NCBI RefSeq assembly: GCF_025961225.1
Contig: NZ_JAOQNG010000001.1
Span: forward strand, 1,029,001 to 1,093,000
Direction: 5' to 3'
Origin: Azospirillum canadense
Lineage (GTDB): Bacteria; Pseudomonadota; Alphaproteobacteria; Azospirillales; Azospirillaceae
DNA: 64,000 nucleotides
Under the pieces are notes generated by a model that ran no database searches, was not told the DNA's origin, and worked only from the letters and a program-made list of their open reading frames with translations. Position numbers and translations under genes: made by a program. Positions 45,647-54,260 of this stretch are shown piece after piece (positions within the stretch are counted from its first letter, which is position 1; every line of letters begins with the position of its first letter).

Positions 45647-47152
45647 ATGCGCAAGACGATTGCCGCCCTGCTGCTCGGCACCACGGTGCTGACGGGGCCG
45701 TTCCTGATCGCGAACCCGCCGCACGCCGCCGCCGCGGCCGTGCTGACCCAGGACATGCCGGTCACCTTCGCCGACCTCGCCGCCAAGGTGACGCCCGCCG
45801 TGGTCAACGTTTCCACCACACAGGAAGCCAAGGCCGAGCGCGGTCCGCGCGCGCCGAACTTCCCGCCGGGCTCGCCCTTCGAAGAATTCTTCAAGCAGTT
45901 CCAAGACCAGTTCGGCCAGAACCCGTCCGATCAAAATTCTTTGGGCCAGGGTGAAGAACAGCCCGAAGCACAGCCCAGGGGGAAGATGGGCTCGCTCGGC
46001 TCCGGCTTCATCGTCGATCCGTCGGGGTACGTGGTCACCAACAACCACGTCATCGACGGGGCGGAGGAGATCACCGTCACGTTGCAGGACGGCACCGCGC
46101 TGAAGGCGAAGCTGGTCGGGCGCGACGCCAAGACCGACATCGCCCTGCTGAAGGTCAAGTCCGACAAGCCCCTGCCGTCGCTCGACTGGGGCAACAGCGA
46201 CGTCTCGCGCGTCGGCGACTGGGTGATGGCCGTCGGCAACCCCTTCGGTCTGGGTGGCACGGTGACCAAGGGCATCATCTCGGCGCGCGGCCGCGACATC
46301 CACAGCGGCCCGTACGACGACTACCTGCAGCTCGACGCCGCCATCAACCGCGGCAACTCCGGCGGCCCGACCTTCAATCTGAACGGCCAGGTCATCGGCA
46401 TCAACACCGCGATCTACTCGCCCAACGGCGGCTCGGTCGGCATCGGCTTCGCCATTCCCTCAAACCTCGCCAAGGAGGTCGTCGCCCAGCTGAAGGACAG
46501 CGGCCATGTGGAGCGCGGCTGGCTCGGTGTGAAGATCCAGGAGGTCTCGCCGGACATCGCCGACACCGTCGGCCTGTCCCAGTCCAAGGGAGCGCTCGTC
46601 GCCGAGGTGACCCCGGGCAGCCCGGCCGCCAAGGCCGGCCTGCACCAGGGCGACGTCATCCTGTCCTACGACGGCAAGCCGGTGGACACGCTGCGCGACC
46701 TGACGCGCCGAGTCGCGGAGACCAAGGCCGGCGACAAGGCCGACATCAAGGTCCTGCGCCACGGCAAGGAGACGACGGTCACCGCCGACATCGCCCCGCT
46801 GCCGGCCGAGCAGAAGGTCGCCTCCGCCGAAGGCGGGCCGGCCGACACCTCGGCGGTGGAGACGGTGAAGGGGCTGAAGCTGGCCCCGCTGGACGGCGCC
46901 ACGCGCTCCCGCCTCGGCCTCGACGACGGGGTGACGGGCGTGGTGGTGACTTCCGTCTCGCCGAAGGCCGGCGACGTTCCGGTCCGCGCCGGCGACGTGA
47001 TCGTCAAGGTCGGCGACCAGACCGTCACCTCGCCGTCCGACGTGACGAAGACCCTCGCGCAGGCCGAGAAGGACGGGCGCAAGGCGGTCCTTCTGCTGGT
47101 CAACCGCCGCGGCAGCGAGAGCTTCGTCCCGCTGAAGCTCGGCCACGCGTAA
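45647..47152 (+). CDS. Do/DegP-family periplasmic serine protease
   Basis: 501 residues, typical for the DegP/DegQ type. A signal peptide (MRKTIAALLLGTTVLTGPF) precedes the protease domain with His in TNNHVIDG, Asp in KTDIALLKV and Ser in GNSGGPTFN. Two PDZ domains follow (GWLGVKIQ..., and a second starting near residue 405). A Gln/Glu-rich insertion (about residues 85-115) matches the LA loop. It degrades or refolds misfolded envelope proteins. A two-component system follows 193 bases downstream on the same strand, as in several alphaproteobacteria. Confidence 0.9.
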   Translation: MRKTIAALLLGTTVLTGPFLIANPPHAAAAAVLTQDMPVTFADLAAKVTPAVVNVSTTQEAKAERGPRAPNFPPGSPFEEFFKQFQDQFGQNPSDQNSLGQGEEQPEAQPRGKMGSLGSGFIVDPSGYVVTNNHVIDGAEEITVTLQDGTALKAKLVGRDAKTDIALLKVKSDKPLPSLDWGNSDVSRVGDWVMAVGNPFGLGGTVTKGIISARGRDIHSGPYDDYLQLDAAINRGNSGGPTFNLNGQVIGINTAIYSPNGGSVGIGFAIPSNLAKEVVAQLKDSGHVERGWLGVKIQEVSPDIADTVGLSQSKGALVAEVTPGSPAAKAGLHQGDVILSYDGKPVDTLRDLTRRVAETKAGDKADIKVLRHGKETTVTADIAPLPAEQKVASAEGGPADTSAVETVKGLKLAPLDGATRSRLGLDDGVTGVVVTSVSPKAGDVPVRAGDVIVKVGDQTVTSPSDVTKTLAQAEKDGRKAVLLLVNRRGSESFVPLKLGHA

Positions 47153-47345
47153 ACATCGGCGTTGCCGCTGCCCCGGCTGCCGCATCACGCGGGTGGCCGG
47201 TCGGGGTGGCGGTGATCCGGGTGAGGATGCTGGTGCGGAGCGAGCCCCCGCTCCCCACCGGCATCCTCGCCCTACCTCTGTTTCCCCTACCTCCGTTCCC
47301 ACTGGACACGGGGCTTCTAGGCAGCCGGAAGGATGCGGTATTCTC

Positions 47346-48029
47346 ATGCTCATGAAAGTCCTCGTCATCGAAGATGATCAGCAGGCCGCCTCCTACCTCG
47401 CAAAGGGGCTGAAGGAGGCGGGGCACGTCGTCGACACCGCCAACGACGGCAAGGAAGGACTCTTCCTCGCCGGGGCGGAGCATTACGACGTGATGGTCGT
47501 GGACCGGATGCTGCCCGGCCGCGACGGGCTGTCGCTGGTCGAGATCCTGCGCGCCACGGGCAACGACACGCCGGTGCTGTTCCTGTCGGCGCTCGGCAGC
47601 GTGGACGACCGGGTGAAGGGTCTGAAGGCGGGCGGCGACGATTACCTGACCAAGCCCTTCGCCTTTTCCGAGCTGCTTGCCCGCATCGAGGTGCTGGTAC
47701 GCCGGCGCACGGCCGCACAGCCGCAGACCAAGCTGACCGTCGGCGACCTGGAGCTGGACCTGCTGTCCCGCACGGTGAAGCGCGCCGGCAAGCCCATCGA
47801 CCTGCTGCCCCGCGAGTTTGCCCTGCTCGAATACCTGATGCGCAACGCCGGCAGCGTGGTGACGCGCACCATGATGCTGGAGAATGTCTGGGACTATCAC
47901 TTCGACCCGCAGACCAACGTCATCGACGTGCACATCGCCCGCCTGCGCCAGAAGATCGACAAGGACTTCCCGACACCGCTGATCCACACGGTGCGCGGCG
48001 CCGGCTACAGCCTGCGGGCTGCGGAATGA
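47346..48029 (+). CDS. OmpR-family response regulator
   Basis: 227 residues from ATG 47346; the ATG two codons on (47352) is an equal candidate. The receiver domain has IEDDQ, the phosphoacceptor Asp in VVDRMLPGRDG and Lys in LTKPF. A winged-helix Trans_reg_C domain follows, with LLPREFALLEYLMRNAGSVVTR and VIDVHIARLRQKID. It is paired with the kinase 22 bases downstream. The adjacent Do protease suggests envelope stress control, but the regulon is inference. Confidence 0.9.
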   Translation: MLMKVLVIEDDQQAASYLAKGLKEAGHVVDTANDGKEGLFLAGAEHYDVMVVDRMLPGRDGLSLVEILRATGNDTPVLFLSALGSVDDRVKGLKAGGDDYLTKPFAFSELLARIEVLVRRRTAAQPQTKLTVGDLELDLLSRTVKRAGKPIDLLPREFALLEYLMRNAGSVVTRTMMLENVWDYHFDPQTNVIDVHIARLRQKIDKDFPTPLIHTVRGAGYSLRAAE

Positions 48030-48051
48030 GCCCCCGGATAAGGTTCTTGGC

Positions 48052-49548
48052 GTGATCGCGGTCGCGGCCCCCGTCCTACGGCTCCTGCGCACCACGCCGT
48101 TCCGGCTGGCCCTGCTGTACCTGGGCCTGTTCGTGCTGTCGGTCAGCGTGATCCTGCTGATCCTCTACCGCACCACCGCCGGATTCCTGGAGCAGGAGAT
48201 CGGCGAGACCATCGCGCTGGAGGTCGCCGGCCTTCAGGACCAGTACCGCGGCAGCGGCCTGCGCGGGCTGGTCGACGCCGTGCGCGACCGCAGCGTCGCC
48301 ACGCACACCAACTCCATCTACCTGCTCACCACGCCCAGCGGCACCATCCTGGCCGGCAATCTGAACGCCTGGCCCGACACGCAGCCCGGCGCCGGGGGGT
48401 GGAGCCATTTCAAGGTTTCCGATTACGGCGGCACCGACGCCCGGCCGTCCACCGCCATGGCCGTCACCTTCACGCTGCCCGGCCAGTTCCGCCTGCTCGT
48501 CGGCCGCGACATGAGCGAGCTGGACCAGCTGCGCGGACGCCTGATGGAATCGCTGCGCTGGGTCTTCGCCGTGACGGTCGTGCTGGGCGTCGGCGGCGGC
48601 CTGCTGCTGGCACGCGGCGCCATGCACCGGATCGAGCTGATCAACCGGACCACCCGCCAGATCATGGCCGGTGACCTGACCGGCCGCGTGCCGCGCGTTG
48701 GCGGCGGCGACGAGATCGACCGGCTGGCCGGCAACCTGAACGCCATGCTTGACCAGATCGAGCGGTTGATGACCGGCATGCGGCAGGTGACGGAAAGCGT
48801 GGCGCACGACCTGCGCACGCCGCTGTCGCGTCTGCGCGCCCGCGTCGAGTTGGCGCTGATCCGCGACACCGACGACCCGGAGGTCTACCGGACGGTCCTT
48901 CAGGACACGATCATGGAGGCCGACCGGCTGCTCGCCACCTTCACCGCCCTGCTGTCGATCGCCGAAGCCGAATCGGGCGCCAAGCGCACCGACCTGGAGC
49001 CGGTGTCCCTGTCCGAGGTGGTGCGTCTCGCCGCCGACCTCTACGAACCCGTTGCGGAGGAGAAGGGCCAGACCCTGACGACCGAGATCCGCGCCGACGC
49101 GACCGTGCGCGGGAACGAGCAGCTGTTGGCGCAGGCCGTGGCGAACCTGCTCGACAACGCCATCAAGTACACGCCGGAGGGCGGTCACATCGCCTTGCTC
49201 CTGGAAGGGGCCGGCCACGGCGAGGCGGCGCGGGTGACCGTGGCCGACAGCGGCTCCGGCATCCCGTCGGAGATGCGGGAGAAGGTGCTGGAGCGCTTCG
49301 TCCGGCTCGACACCGCACGGGCGTCACCGGGCAACGGGCTGGGGCTCAGCCTCGTCGACGCGGTGGCGCGCCTGCACGGGGCGCGGCTGGTGCTGGACGA
49401 CAACCGGCCTGGCCTGCGGATCAGCCTGGTCTTTCCGGCGGACACCGCGCCGCAGGCGGCCGGACCCCAGCGCGCCATGGTGGCGAAGAGCGGAACAATC
49501 ACCGGCGGCGCCCTGCATCCTCTCCCGCCCCCGGCGGGAGAGGGGTGA
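48052..49548 (+). CDS. membrane sensor histidine kinase
   Basis: 498 residues from GTG 48052. Two membrane helices (about residues 18-40 and 168-190) flank a 125-residue periplasmic sensor. A HAMP domain follows (INRTTRQIMAGDLTGRVP), then HisKA with His in SVAHDLRTPLSRL and HATPase with NLLDNAIKYTP, DSGSGIP and GNGLGLSL. It should phosphorylate the OmpR-type regulator encoded just upstream. The last ten residues (HPLPPPAGEG) are encoded by a GC-rich palindromic repeat, so the terminus looks repeat-derived. Confidence 0.88.
   Translation: MIAVAAPVLRLLRTTPFRLALLYLGLFVLSVSVILLILYRTTAGFLEQEIGETIALEVAGLQDQYRGSGLRGLVDAVRDRSVATHTNSIYLLTTPSGTILAGNLNAWPDTQPGAGGWSHFKVSDYGGTDARPSTAMAVTFTLPGQFRLLVGRDMSELDQLRGRLMESLRWVFAVTVVLGVGGGLLLARGAMHRIELINRTTRQIMAGDLTGRVPRVGGGDEIDRLAGNLNAMLDQIERLMTGMRQVTESVAHDLRTPLSRLRARVELALIRDTDDPEVYRTVLQDTIMEADRLLATFTALLSIAEAESGAKRTDLEPVSLSEVVRLAADLYEPVAEEKGQTLTTEIRADATVRGNEQLLAQAVANLLDNAIKYTPEGGHIALLLEGAGHGEAARVTVADSGSGIPSEMREKVLERFVRLDTARASPGNGLGLSLVDAVARLHGARLVLDDNRPGLRISLVFPADTAPQAAGPQRAMVAKSGTITGGALHPLPPPAGEG
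49517..49545. repeat. palindromic repeat forming the kinase C-terminus
   Basis: CCTCTCCCGCC and GGCGGGAGAGG form a near-perfect hairpin ending at the kinase stop. Similar CTCTCCC/GGGAGAG stems occur in the repeats at 6560-6767 and 31420-31626. Confidence 0.6.
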
Positions 49549-49571
49549 TGTCGCGGCCCTGGCAAATAAAG

Positions 49572-49595
49572 AAGCCCGCCGTTTCCGGCGGGCTT
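49572..49595. terminator. hairpin terminator downstream of the two-component operon
   Basis: AAGCCCGCCG (49572-49581), loop TTTC, CGGCGGGCTT (49586-49595). A 10-bp perfect stem lies 24 bases after the kinase stop; the T tract on the plus strand is short. Confidence 0.7.
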
Positions 49596-49761
49596 GAGGT
49601 GACATCAGCGAGAATGACTCCTTGGCGTCACTCATGATATGGGGCGTCCGGCGGCCGCGCGCATTCGGATAAGTGTGGTAGCACCAAGGTGCTATGGGGC
49701 GTGCCCTGCAACTCTTTCCTTCGGACGGCGTTTCTCCGGAACGTGAAACCGGGGAACGAGC

Positions 49762-50877
49762 ATGGACACACCGACACGGACGACCCGTCAGGCAGCGGAG
49801 GCGGCGACTCGCGTCGAGACGGCGCGGGCACCGGCGGCGTCCGGCGGCGAGCGGGCGCTCTCCATGGAGCTGAAGGTCTACACTTGGAAGGTGCTGATCG
49901 CCGTCGGCGTCTTCGGCCTCGTCTTCCTGGTGTGGCGGGTGGCCGACGCGCTTCTGCTCGTCTTCGCCGGTGTTCTGTTTGCCATCCTGTTGCAGCGCGT
50001 GGCCGACCTCGTGCGGCATTACACCCACCTGTCCCAGGGCTGGGCGTTGGCGGCCGTGCTGCTTCTGCTCACCGCGATGCTGGTCGGCGGCGGCTATCTG
50101 CTCGGCCATTCCGTCGTCTCGCAGTTCGACCAGCTGAGGCAGCAGATCAACGGCGCCGTCGACCAGTTGCCGCCGCCCATCCGGGACCAGATCGCCGAGC
50201 AGGGGCGCGACGCGACCTCTTGGATCAACCGGCTGCGCACGGTGGCGTCGAGCGTCATCTTCTTCCTGGGCGACGCCGTCGTGGTGATCTTCACGGCCAT
50301 CTACCTGGCCGCCTCGCCGGGGGTCTACCGGCGCGGCGTTGTCCTGCTGGTGCCGCCGCGCGGGCACGAGCGCGCGCGCGAGGTGCTGGACGTCATGGGC
50401 GACTCGCTGTGGAAGTGGCTGATCGGGCAGATCGCCGCCATGGTGATCGTCGGGACGCTGACCACGGTCGGTCTTCTCCTGCTCGGCATCCCCAGCGCCG
50501 CCGCCCTGGGCTTCCTGGCCGGGCTGCTGGAGTTCGTGCCGCTGCTCGGCCCGGTGCTGGCGGCGGTGCCCGGAATCCTGATCGCCTTCTCCCAGTCGCC
50601 GCAGGAGGCGATTTGGGTTGGGCTGCTCTACCTCGCCATCCAGCAGACGGAGGGCAACCTGATCACGCCGCTGATGCAGAAGCGCGTGGTGGACCTGCCG
50701 CCGGTCATCACCATCGGCGCCATCGCGGCGGGCGGGCTGCTGTTCGGCATCCTCGGCATGTTCCTGGCGACCCCGCTGGCCATCGTGGCGCTGGTGCTGG
50801 TCAACATGCTCTACATCGAGGACAAGCTGGGCGAGGGACGGCACTTTCCCAGCGAGGACGCGGGGAAGAGCGCGTAG
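49762..50877 (+). CDS. AI-2E family transporter
   Basis: 371 residues with about eight membrane helices. FGLVFLVWRVADALLLVFAGVLFAILLQ opens the first pair, a long periplasmic helix region follows (residues 110-165), and GLLEFVPLLGPVLAAVPG plus QQTEGNLITPLMQKRVVDLPPV is the family signature. Members were named for AI-2 export, but many act as Na+/H+ antiporters or unknown exporters. The first 32 residues are a polar extension. It ends five bases from the convergent efflux pump gene. Confidence 0.85.
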   Translation: MDTPTRTTRQAAEAATRVETARAPAASGGERALSMELKVYTWKVLIAVGVFGLVFLVWRVADALLLVFAGVLFAILLQRVADLVRHYTHLSQGWALAAVLLLLTAMLVGGGYLLGHSVVSQFDQLRQQINGAVDQLPPPIRDQIAEQGRDATSWINRLRTVASSVIFFLGDAVVVIFTAIYLAASPGVYRRGVVLLVPPRGHERAREVLDVMGDSLWKWLIGQIAAMVIVGTLTTVGLLLLGIPSAAALGFLAGLLEFVPLLGPVLAAVPGILIAFSQSPQEAIWVGLLYLAIQQTEGNLITPLMQKRVVDLPPVITIGAIAAGGLLFGILGMFLATPLAIVALVLVNMLYIEDKLGEGRHFPSEDAGKSA

Positions 50878-50881
50878 CCCC

Positions 50882-52429
50882 TCACACCGCCTCCGCCTTG
50901 ATCTCCGCGGCGGAGCGCAGCGGCAGCTCCTTCAGGAACAGGGTCATCACGAAGGACACCACCGCCAGCGCCGCCGCCAACAGGAACAGGGTCGAGAAGC
51001 CGTGCTCGAACGCCGTCAGGGCGGAGGCGCGGGCCCCCGGCGGCAGGGAGGCCAGGGCGGCCGTGCCGCGGTCCAGAACGTCGCGCCCGCTGATGCCGGG
51101 CAGGCCGGCGGCATTCAGGCGGGATTCCACGTCGGCGGCGAAGACCGCGCCGAACACAGCCACCCCGACCGACCCGCCGAGCGAGCGGAAGAAGCCGACC
51201 GAGGCGGTGGCGGCCCCCAGGTCGCGGCGGTCCACGGCGTTCTGCACCGCGACCGTCATCACCGGCATGACCAGCCCCAGCCCGATGCCCAGCGGCACCA
51301 GGATCACCGTCGACCACAGACCGCTTTCCGACACCGACGGCGACAGGCCGAGCGCCAGGTACATGGCCGCGGCCAGCGCCAGGCCGGCCAGCGGCACCGC
51401 CTTGTAGCGGCCGGTGCGGGCGATCAGCCGGCCGCCGCCGCCGGCCCCCAGCACCATGCCCAGAACCATCGGCAGCAGCAGCAGGCCGGCCGCGGTGGCG
51501 TTCGTCCCGCTGACCAGCTGAACGCGCAGCGGCAGGAAGACGATGCCGGAGAACAGCACCATGGCCGACACCGCGACCACCGGGTTGGCGACGGCGACCA
51601 CCGGCACGCGGAACAGGTGCAGCGGCAGGATCGGCTCGTCCACCCGGCGCTCGTGGATCAGGAAGGCGACGAACAGAGCGACGCCCAGCACGGTGAGGCC
51701 GAGGATGAAGGGCGACGCCCAGGGGATCACGACGCTGCCGCGCGACACCACCAGCAACAGGCTGGTCACCGTGCCCATCAGCAGGACGGCGCCGAGATAG
51801 TCGATCTTCGGCTGGGCGCGCCCGGCGTGCAGGCGGCCGAGCGCCCGGCTGGTCATGGCGAGCGCCGCGACGCCCAGCGGCAGGTTGATCAGGAAGATCC
51901 AGTGCCAGCTCAGCGTTTCCGTGAAGACGCCGCCCAGCAGCGGGCCGGCCACGCTGGCCAGCGCGAAGACGCCGCCGATGTAGCCCTGGTAGCGCCCGCG
52001 CTCGCGCGGGGCGACCACGTCGCCGATGATGGTGAAGGCCAGCGCCATCAGCCCGCCGCCGCCCAGCCCCTGAAGGCCGCGGAACAGGATCAGCTGCCCC
52101 ATGCTCTGCGCCGCCGCGCACAGCACCGACCCGATCAGGAACAGGAAGATCGCCACCTGGAGGATGCGCTTGCGGCCATACAGGTCGCTCAGCTTGCCGT
52201 AGATCGGCGTGGTGGCGGTGGAGGCCAGCAGGTAGGCGGTGACCACCCAGGGCAGGTCGTCCAGGTTCCCCAGCTGGTGCGCCATGGTTGGCAGGGCCGT
52301 CGCGACGATCGTCTGGTCCATCGCCGCCATCAGCATGGCGATGGCGACGCCGCTGAAGACCCGCAGGATCTCCTGGTGGGTGAAAGCGGCGTGGTCGGCG
52401 GAATCGGGCACGGCGGTACGGTCGGTCAT
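50882..52429 (-). CDS. DHA2-family (EmrB/QacA) MFS drug efflux pump
   Basis: 515 residues from ATG 52429 (GAAGG upstream), with about 14 hydrophobic segments. Motif A GKLSDLYGRKR, motif B LILFRGLQGLGGGG and motif C ASVAGPLLGGVFTETLSWHWIFLINLP are all present. It should export lipophilic drugs or similar compounds in exchange for protons. No TetR or MarR regulator adjoins it; the divergent neighbour is an ABC ATPase 132 bases away. Confidence 0.9.
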   Translation of the reverse strand: MTDRTAVPDSADHAAFTHQEILRVFSGVAIAMLMAAMDQTIVATALPTMAHQLGNLDDLPWVVTAYLLASTATTPIYGKLSDLYGRKRILQVAIFLFLIGSVLCAAAQSMGQLILFRGLQGLGGGGLMALAFTIIGDVVAPRERGRYQGYIGGVFALASVAGPLLGGVFTETLSWHWIFLINLPLGVAALAMTSRALGRLHAGRAQPKIDYLGAVLLMGTVTSLLLVVSRGSVVIPWASPFILGLTVLGVALFVAFLIHERRVDEPILPLHLFRVPVVAVANPVVAVSAMVLFSGIVFLPLRVQLVSGTNATAAGLLLLPMVLGMVLGAGGGGRLIARTGRYKAVPLAGLALAAAMYLALGLSPSVSESGLWSTVILVPLGIGLGLVMPVMTVAVQNAVDRRDLGAATASVGFFRSLGGSVGVAVFGAVFAADVESRLNAAGLPGISGRDVLDRGTAALASLPPGARASALTAFEHGFSTLFLLAAALAVVSFVMTLFLKELPLRSAAEIKAEAV

Positions 52430-52561
52430 GGCTCGCCTTCGCGGTTCGAGCGGAAACATCCTGTGCGCACACCATAGTCCGGGAGGCGTTCCGCGCAAGA
52501 ACTCCGCTGCGAATGGCTGATAGACTCGCAACAGCATCCCCCGAGGACCGTTGCCTGCACC

Positions 52562-53152
52562 ATGCTGACCGTCCGTGACCTGTCCAACCGCGTGCTCCAG
52601 CCCGCCTCCTTCCGCGTGGACACGGGGGAGTGCGTGGCCGTCCAGGGGCCGTCCGGTGCCGGGAAGTCGGTGCTCCTGCGCGCCGTTGCCGACCTGGACC
52701 CGGCCGCCGGCGAGGTGCGGCTGGACGGTGCGCTGCGGGAGGATATGACCGCGCCGGAGTGGCGCCGCCGCGTCACCTACCTCGCCGCCGAGTCGGGCTG
52801 GTGGTCCGACCGGGTCGTCGATCATTTCGCTGACCCCCAGCGCGCCGCCCCGCTCATCGATGCGCTAGGCCTTCCCGCGGAGGCGCTGGGCTGGCCGGTG
52901 TCCCGCCTGTCCACGGGGGAGCGGCAACGTCTGGCGCTGATCCGCGCCCTGGTGCAGGAGCCGCGCGTGCTTCTGCTGGATGAGCCGACCGGCGCGCTCG
53001 ACCTCGACGCCACGCACCGGGTGGAGGGCTTGCTGCGCGACGCGCTGGACCGCGGGATGGGCGTGCTGATCGTCACCCATTCCCCGGACCAAGCCGACCG
53101 CTTGGCAAAGCGACGCCTGCGCGTCGAAGCCGGTCAAGTGCGGGAGGCCTGA
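52562..53152 (+). CDS. fetA: ABC transporter ATPase, FetA-like
   Basis: 196 residues, a short single ABC domain: Walker A GPSGAGKS, signature LSTGERQR and Walker B LLLDEPTGALD with the switch His in VTHS. The permease gene follows with one base between stop and start. FetA with FetB forms a putative iron exporter that protects against oxidative stress. The short length and partner identity fit FetA (YbbL). Confidence 0.85.
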   Translation: MLTVRDLSNRVLQPASFRVDTGECVAVQGPSGAGKSVLLRAVADLDPAAGEVRLDGALREDMTAPEWRRRVTYLAAESGWWSDRVVDHFADPQRAAPLIDALGLPAEALGWPVSRLSTGERQRLALIRALVQEPRVLLLDEPTGALDLDATHRVEGLLRDALDRGMGVLIVTHSPDQADRLAKRRLRVEAGQVREA

Positions 53153-53153
53153 G

Positions 53154-53954
53154 ATGCCGCTGATCCCCCTTCATTACACCGACCTCGTCCTGGCGGCGCT
53201 GTTGCTGCTGGTCAACGGCGGCCTGTCGGTCCGGCTGTCGCTGGGGCTGGAGCGGTCGCTGGCCATCGCGGCGGTCCGCATGGTGGTCCAGCTCTCGCTG
53301 GTCGGGCTGGTGCTGAAGCAGCTTTTCGCGCTGGAGTCGCCCTGGCTGACGCTCGCCGCCGCGCTCGTCATGGTGCTGTTCGCCGGGCAGGAGGCGATGG
53401 CCCGGCAGGAGCGGCGGCTGGTCGGCTGGTGGGCCTACGGGCTCGGCACCGGGGCCATGGGCTTCGCGGCGTTGGTGGTCATGTCGCTGGCCCTGACCAC
53501 GGCCATCCAGCCGGACCCGTGGTGGGACGCCAGGTACGCCATCCCGCTGCTGGGCATGGTGCTGGGCAACGCCATGAGCGGAGTCAGCCTGTCGCTGAAC
53601 ACCCTGACCGCGGGGGCGGTGCGCGAACGCGCGGCGATAGAGGCGCAGCTGGCGCTCGGCCGCACGCTCTGGGTGGCGCTGCGGCCGGTGCTGCGGCACG
53701 CGCTGCGCACCGGGCTGATGCCGACGATCAACAGCATGGCGGCGACCGGCCTTGTGGCGCTGCCCGGCATGATGACCGGCCAGATCCTCTCGGGCGTCGA
53801 TCCGGCGGAGGCGGTGAAGTACCAGATCCTGATCATGTTCCTGATTTCCGGCGCCACCGGCCTCGGCGTGCTGATCGCGACGCTTGCGGCGGCGCGCCGG
53901 CTCAGCGACGTCCGGCAGCGGCTACGGCTCGACCGGCTCACTCTGCGAGAGTGA
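53154..53954 (+). CDS. fetB: ABC transporter permease, FetB-like (UPF0014)
   Basis: 266 residues with about seven membrane helices. MVVQLSLVGLVLKQLF and GMVLGNAMSGVSLSLNTL, followed by LPGMMTGQILSGVDPAEAVKYQI, are characteristic of the FetB/UPF0014 permeases. With the preceding ATPase it should form the exporter. Iron as substrate is from family knowledge only. Confidence 0.88.
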   Translation: MPLIPLHYTDLVLAALLLLVNGGLSVRLSLGLERSLAIAAVRMVVQLSLVGLVLKQLFALESPWLTLAAALVMVLFAGQEAMARQERRLVGWWAYGLGTGAMGFAALVVMSLALTTAIQPDPWWDARYAIPLLGMVLGNAMSGVSLSLNTLTAGAVRERAAIEAQLALGRTLWVALRPVLRHALRTGLMPTINSMAATGLVALPGMMTGQILSGVDPAEAVKYQILIMFLISGATGLGVLIATLAAARRLSDVRQRLRLDRLTLRE

Positions 53955-54037
53955 CGGAACCATACCTTCGCCGTGTCCGTTGATCGCGCATGGCAACAGC
54001 AGGCGGGTAACACCAGCCGCGGCGGGGGCAAAGCGTC

Positions 54038-54250
54038 ATGGCGCACATCGTGGAGATCCGGAACGGCGCGATCGTCGGCAACGACGAGCCGTCCGACGAA
54101 TATCTGCCCATCGGCACCCACATCACGCAGGCCGACGGGTTCTACGTCAGCTTCGGCATGGATGTGGAAGGGCCCTACGACCGCGCCGACGCGGAGGAGC
54201 GCTTGGATCACCTGAAAAAGGCCACCCAGGCGGACCTCGAACGGCCGTAA
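54038..54250 (+). CDS. small conserved-looking hypothetical protein
   Basis: 70 residues, soluble. It is acidic in the middle (GNDEPSDEYLPIGTHI) and ends in a helix ADAEERLDHLKKATQADLERP. No recognised domain, signal or membrane segment. It lies 83 bases after fetB and ends ten bases before the convergent hybrid kinase. Confidence 0.5.
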   Translation: MAHIVEIRNGAIVGNDEPSDEYLPIGTHITQADGFYVSFGMDVEGPYDRADAEERLDHLKKATQADLERP

Positions 54251-54260
54251 ACTCCGACCC

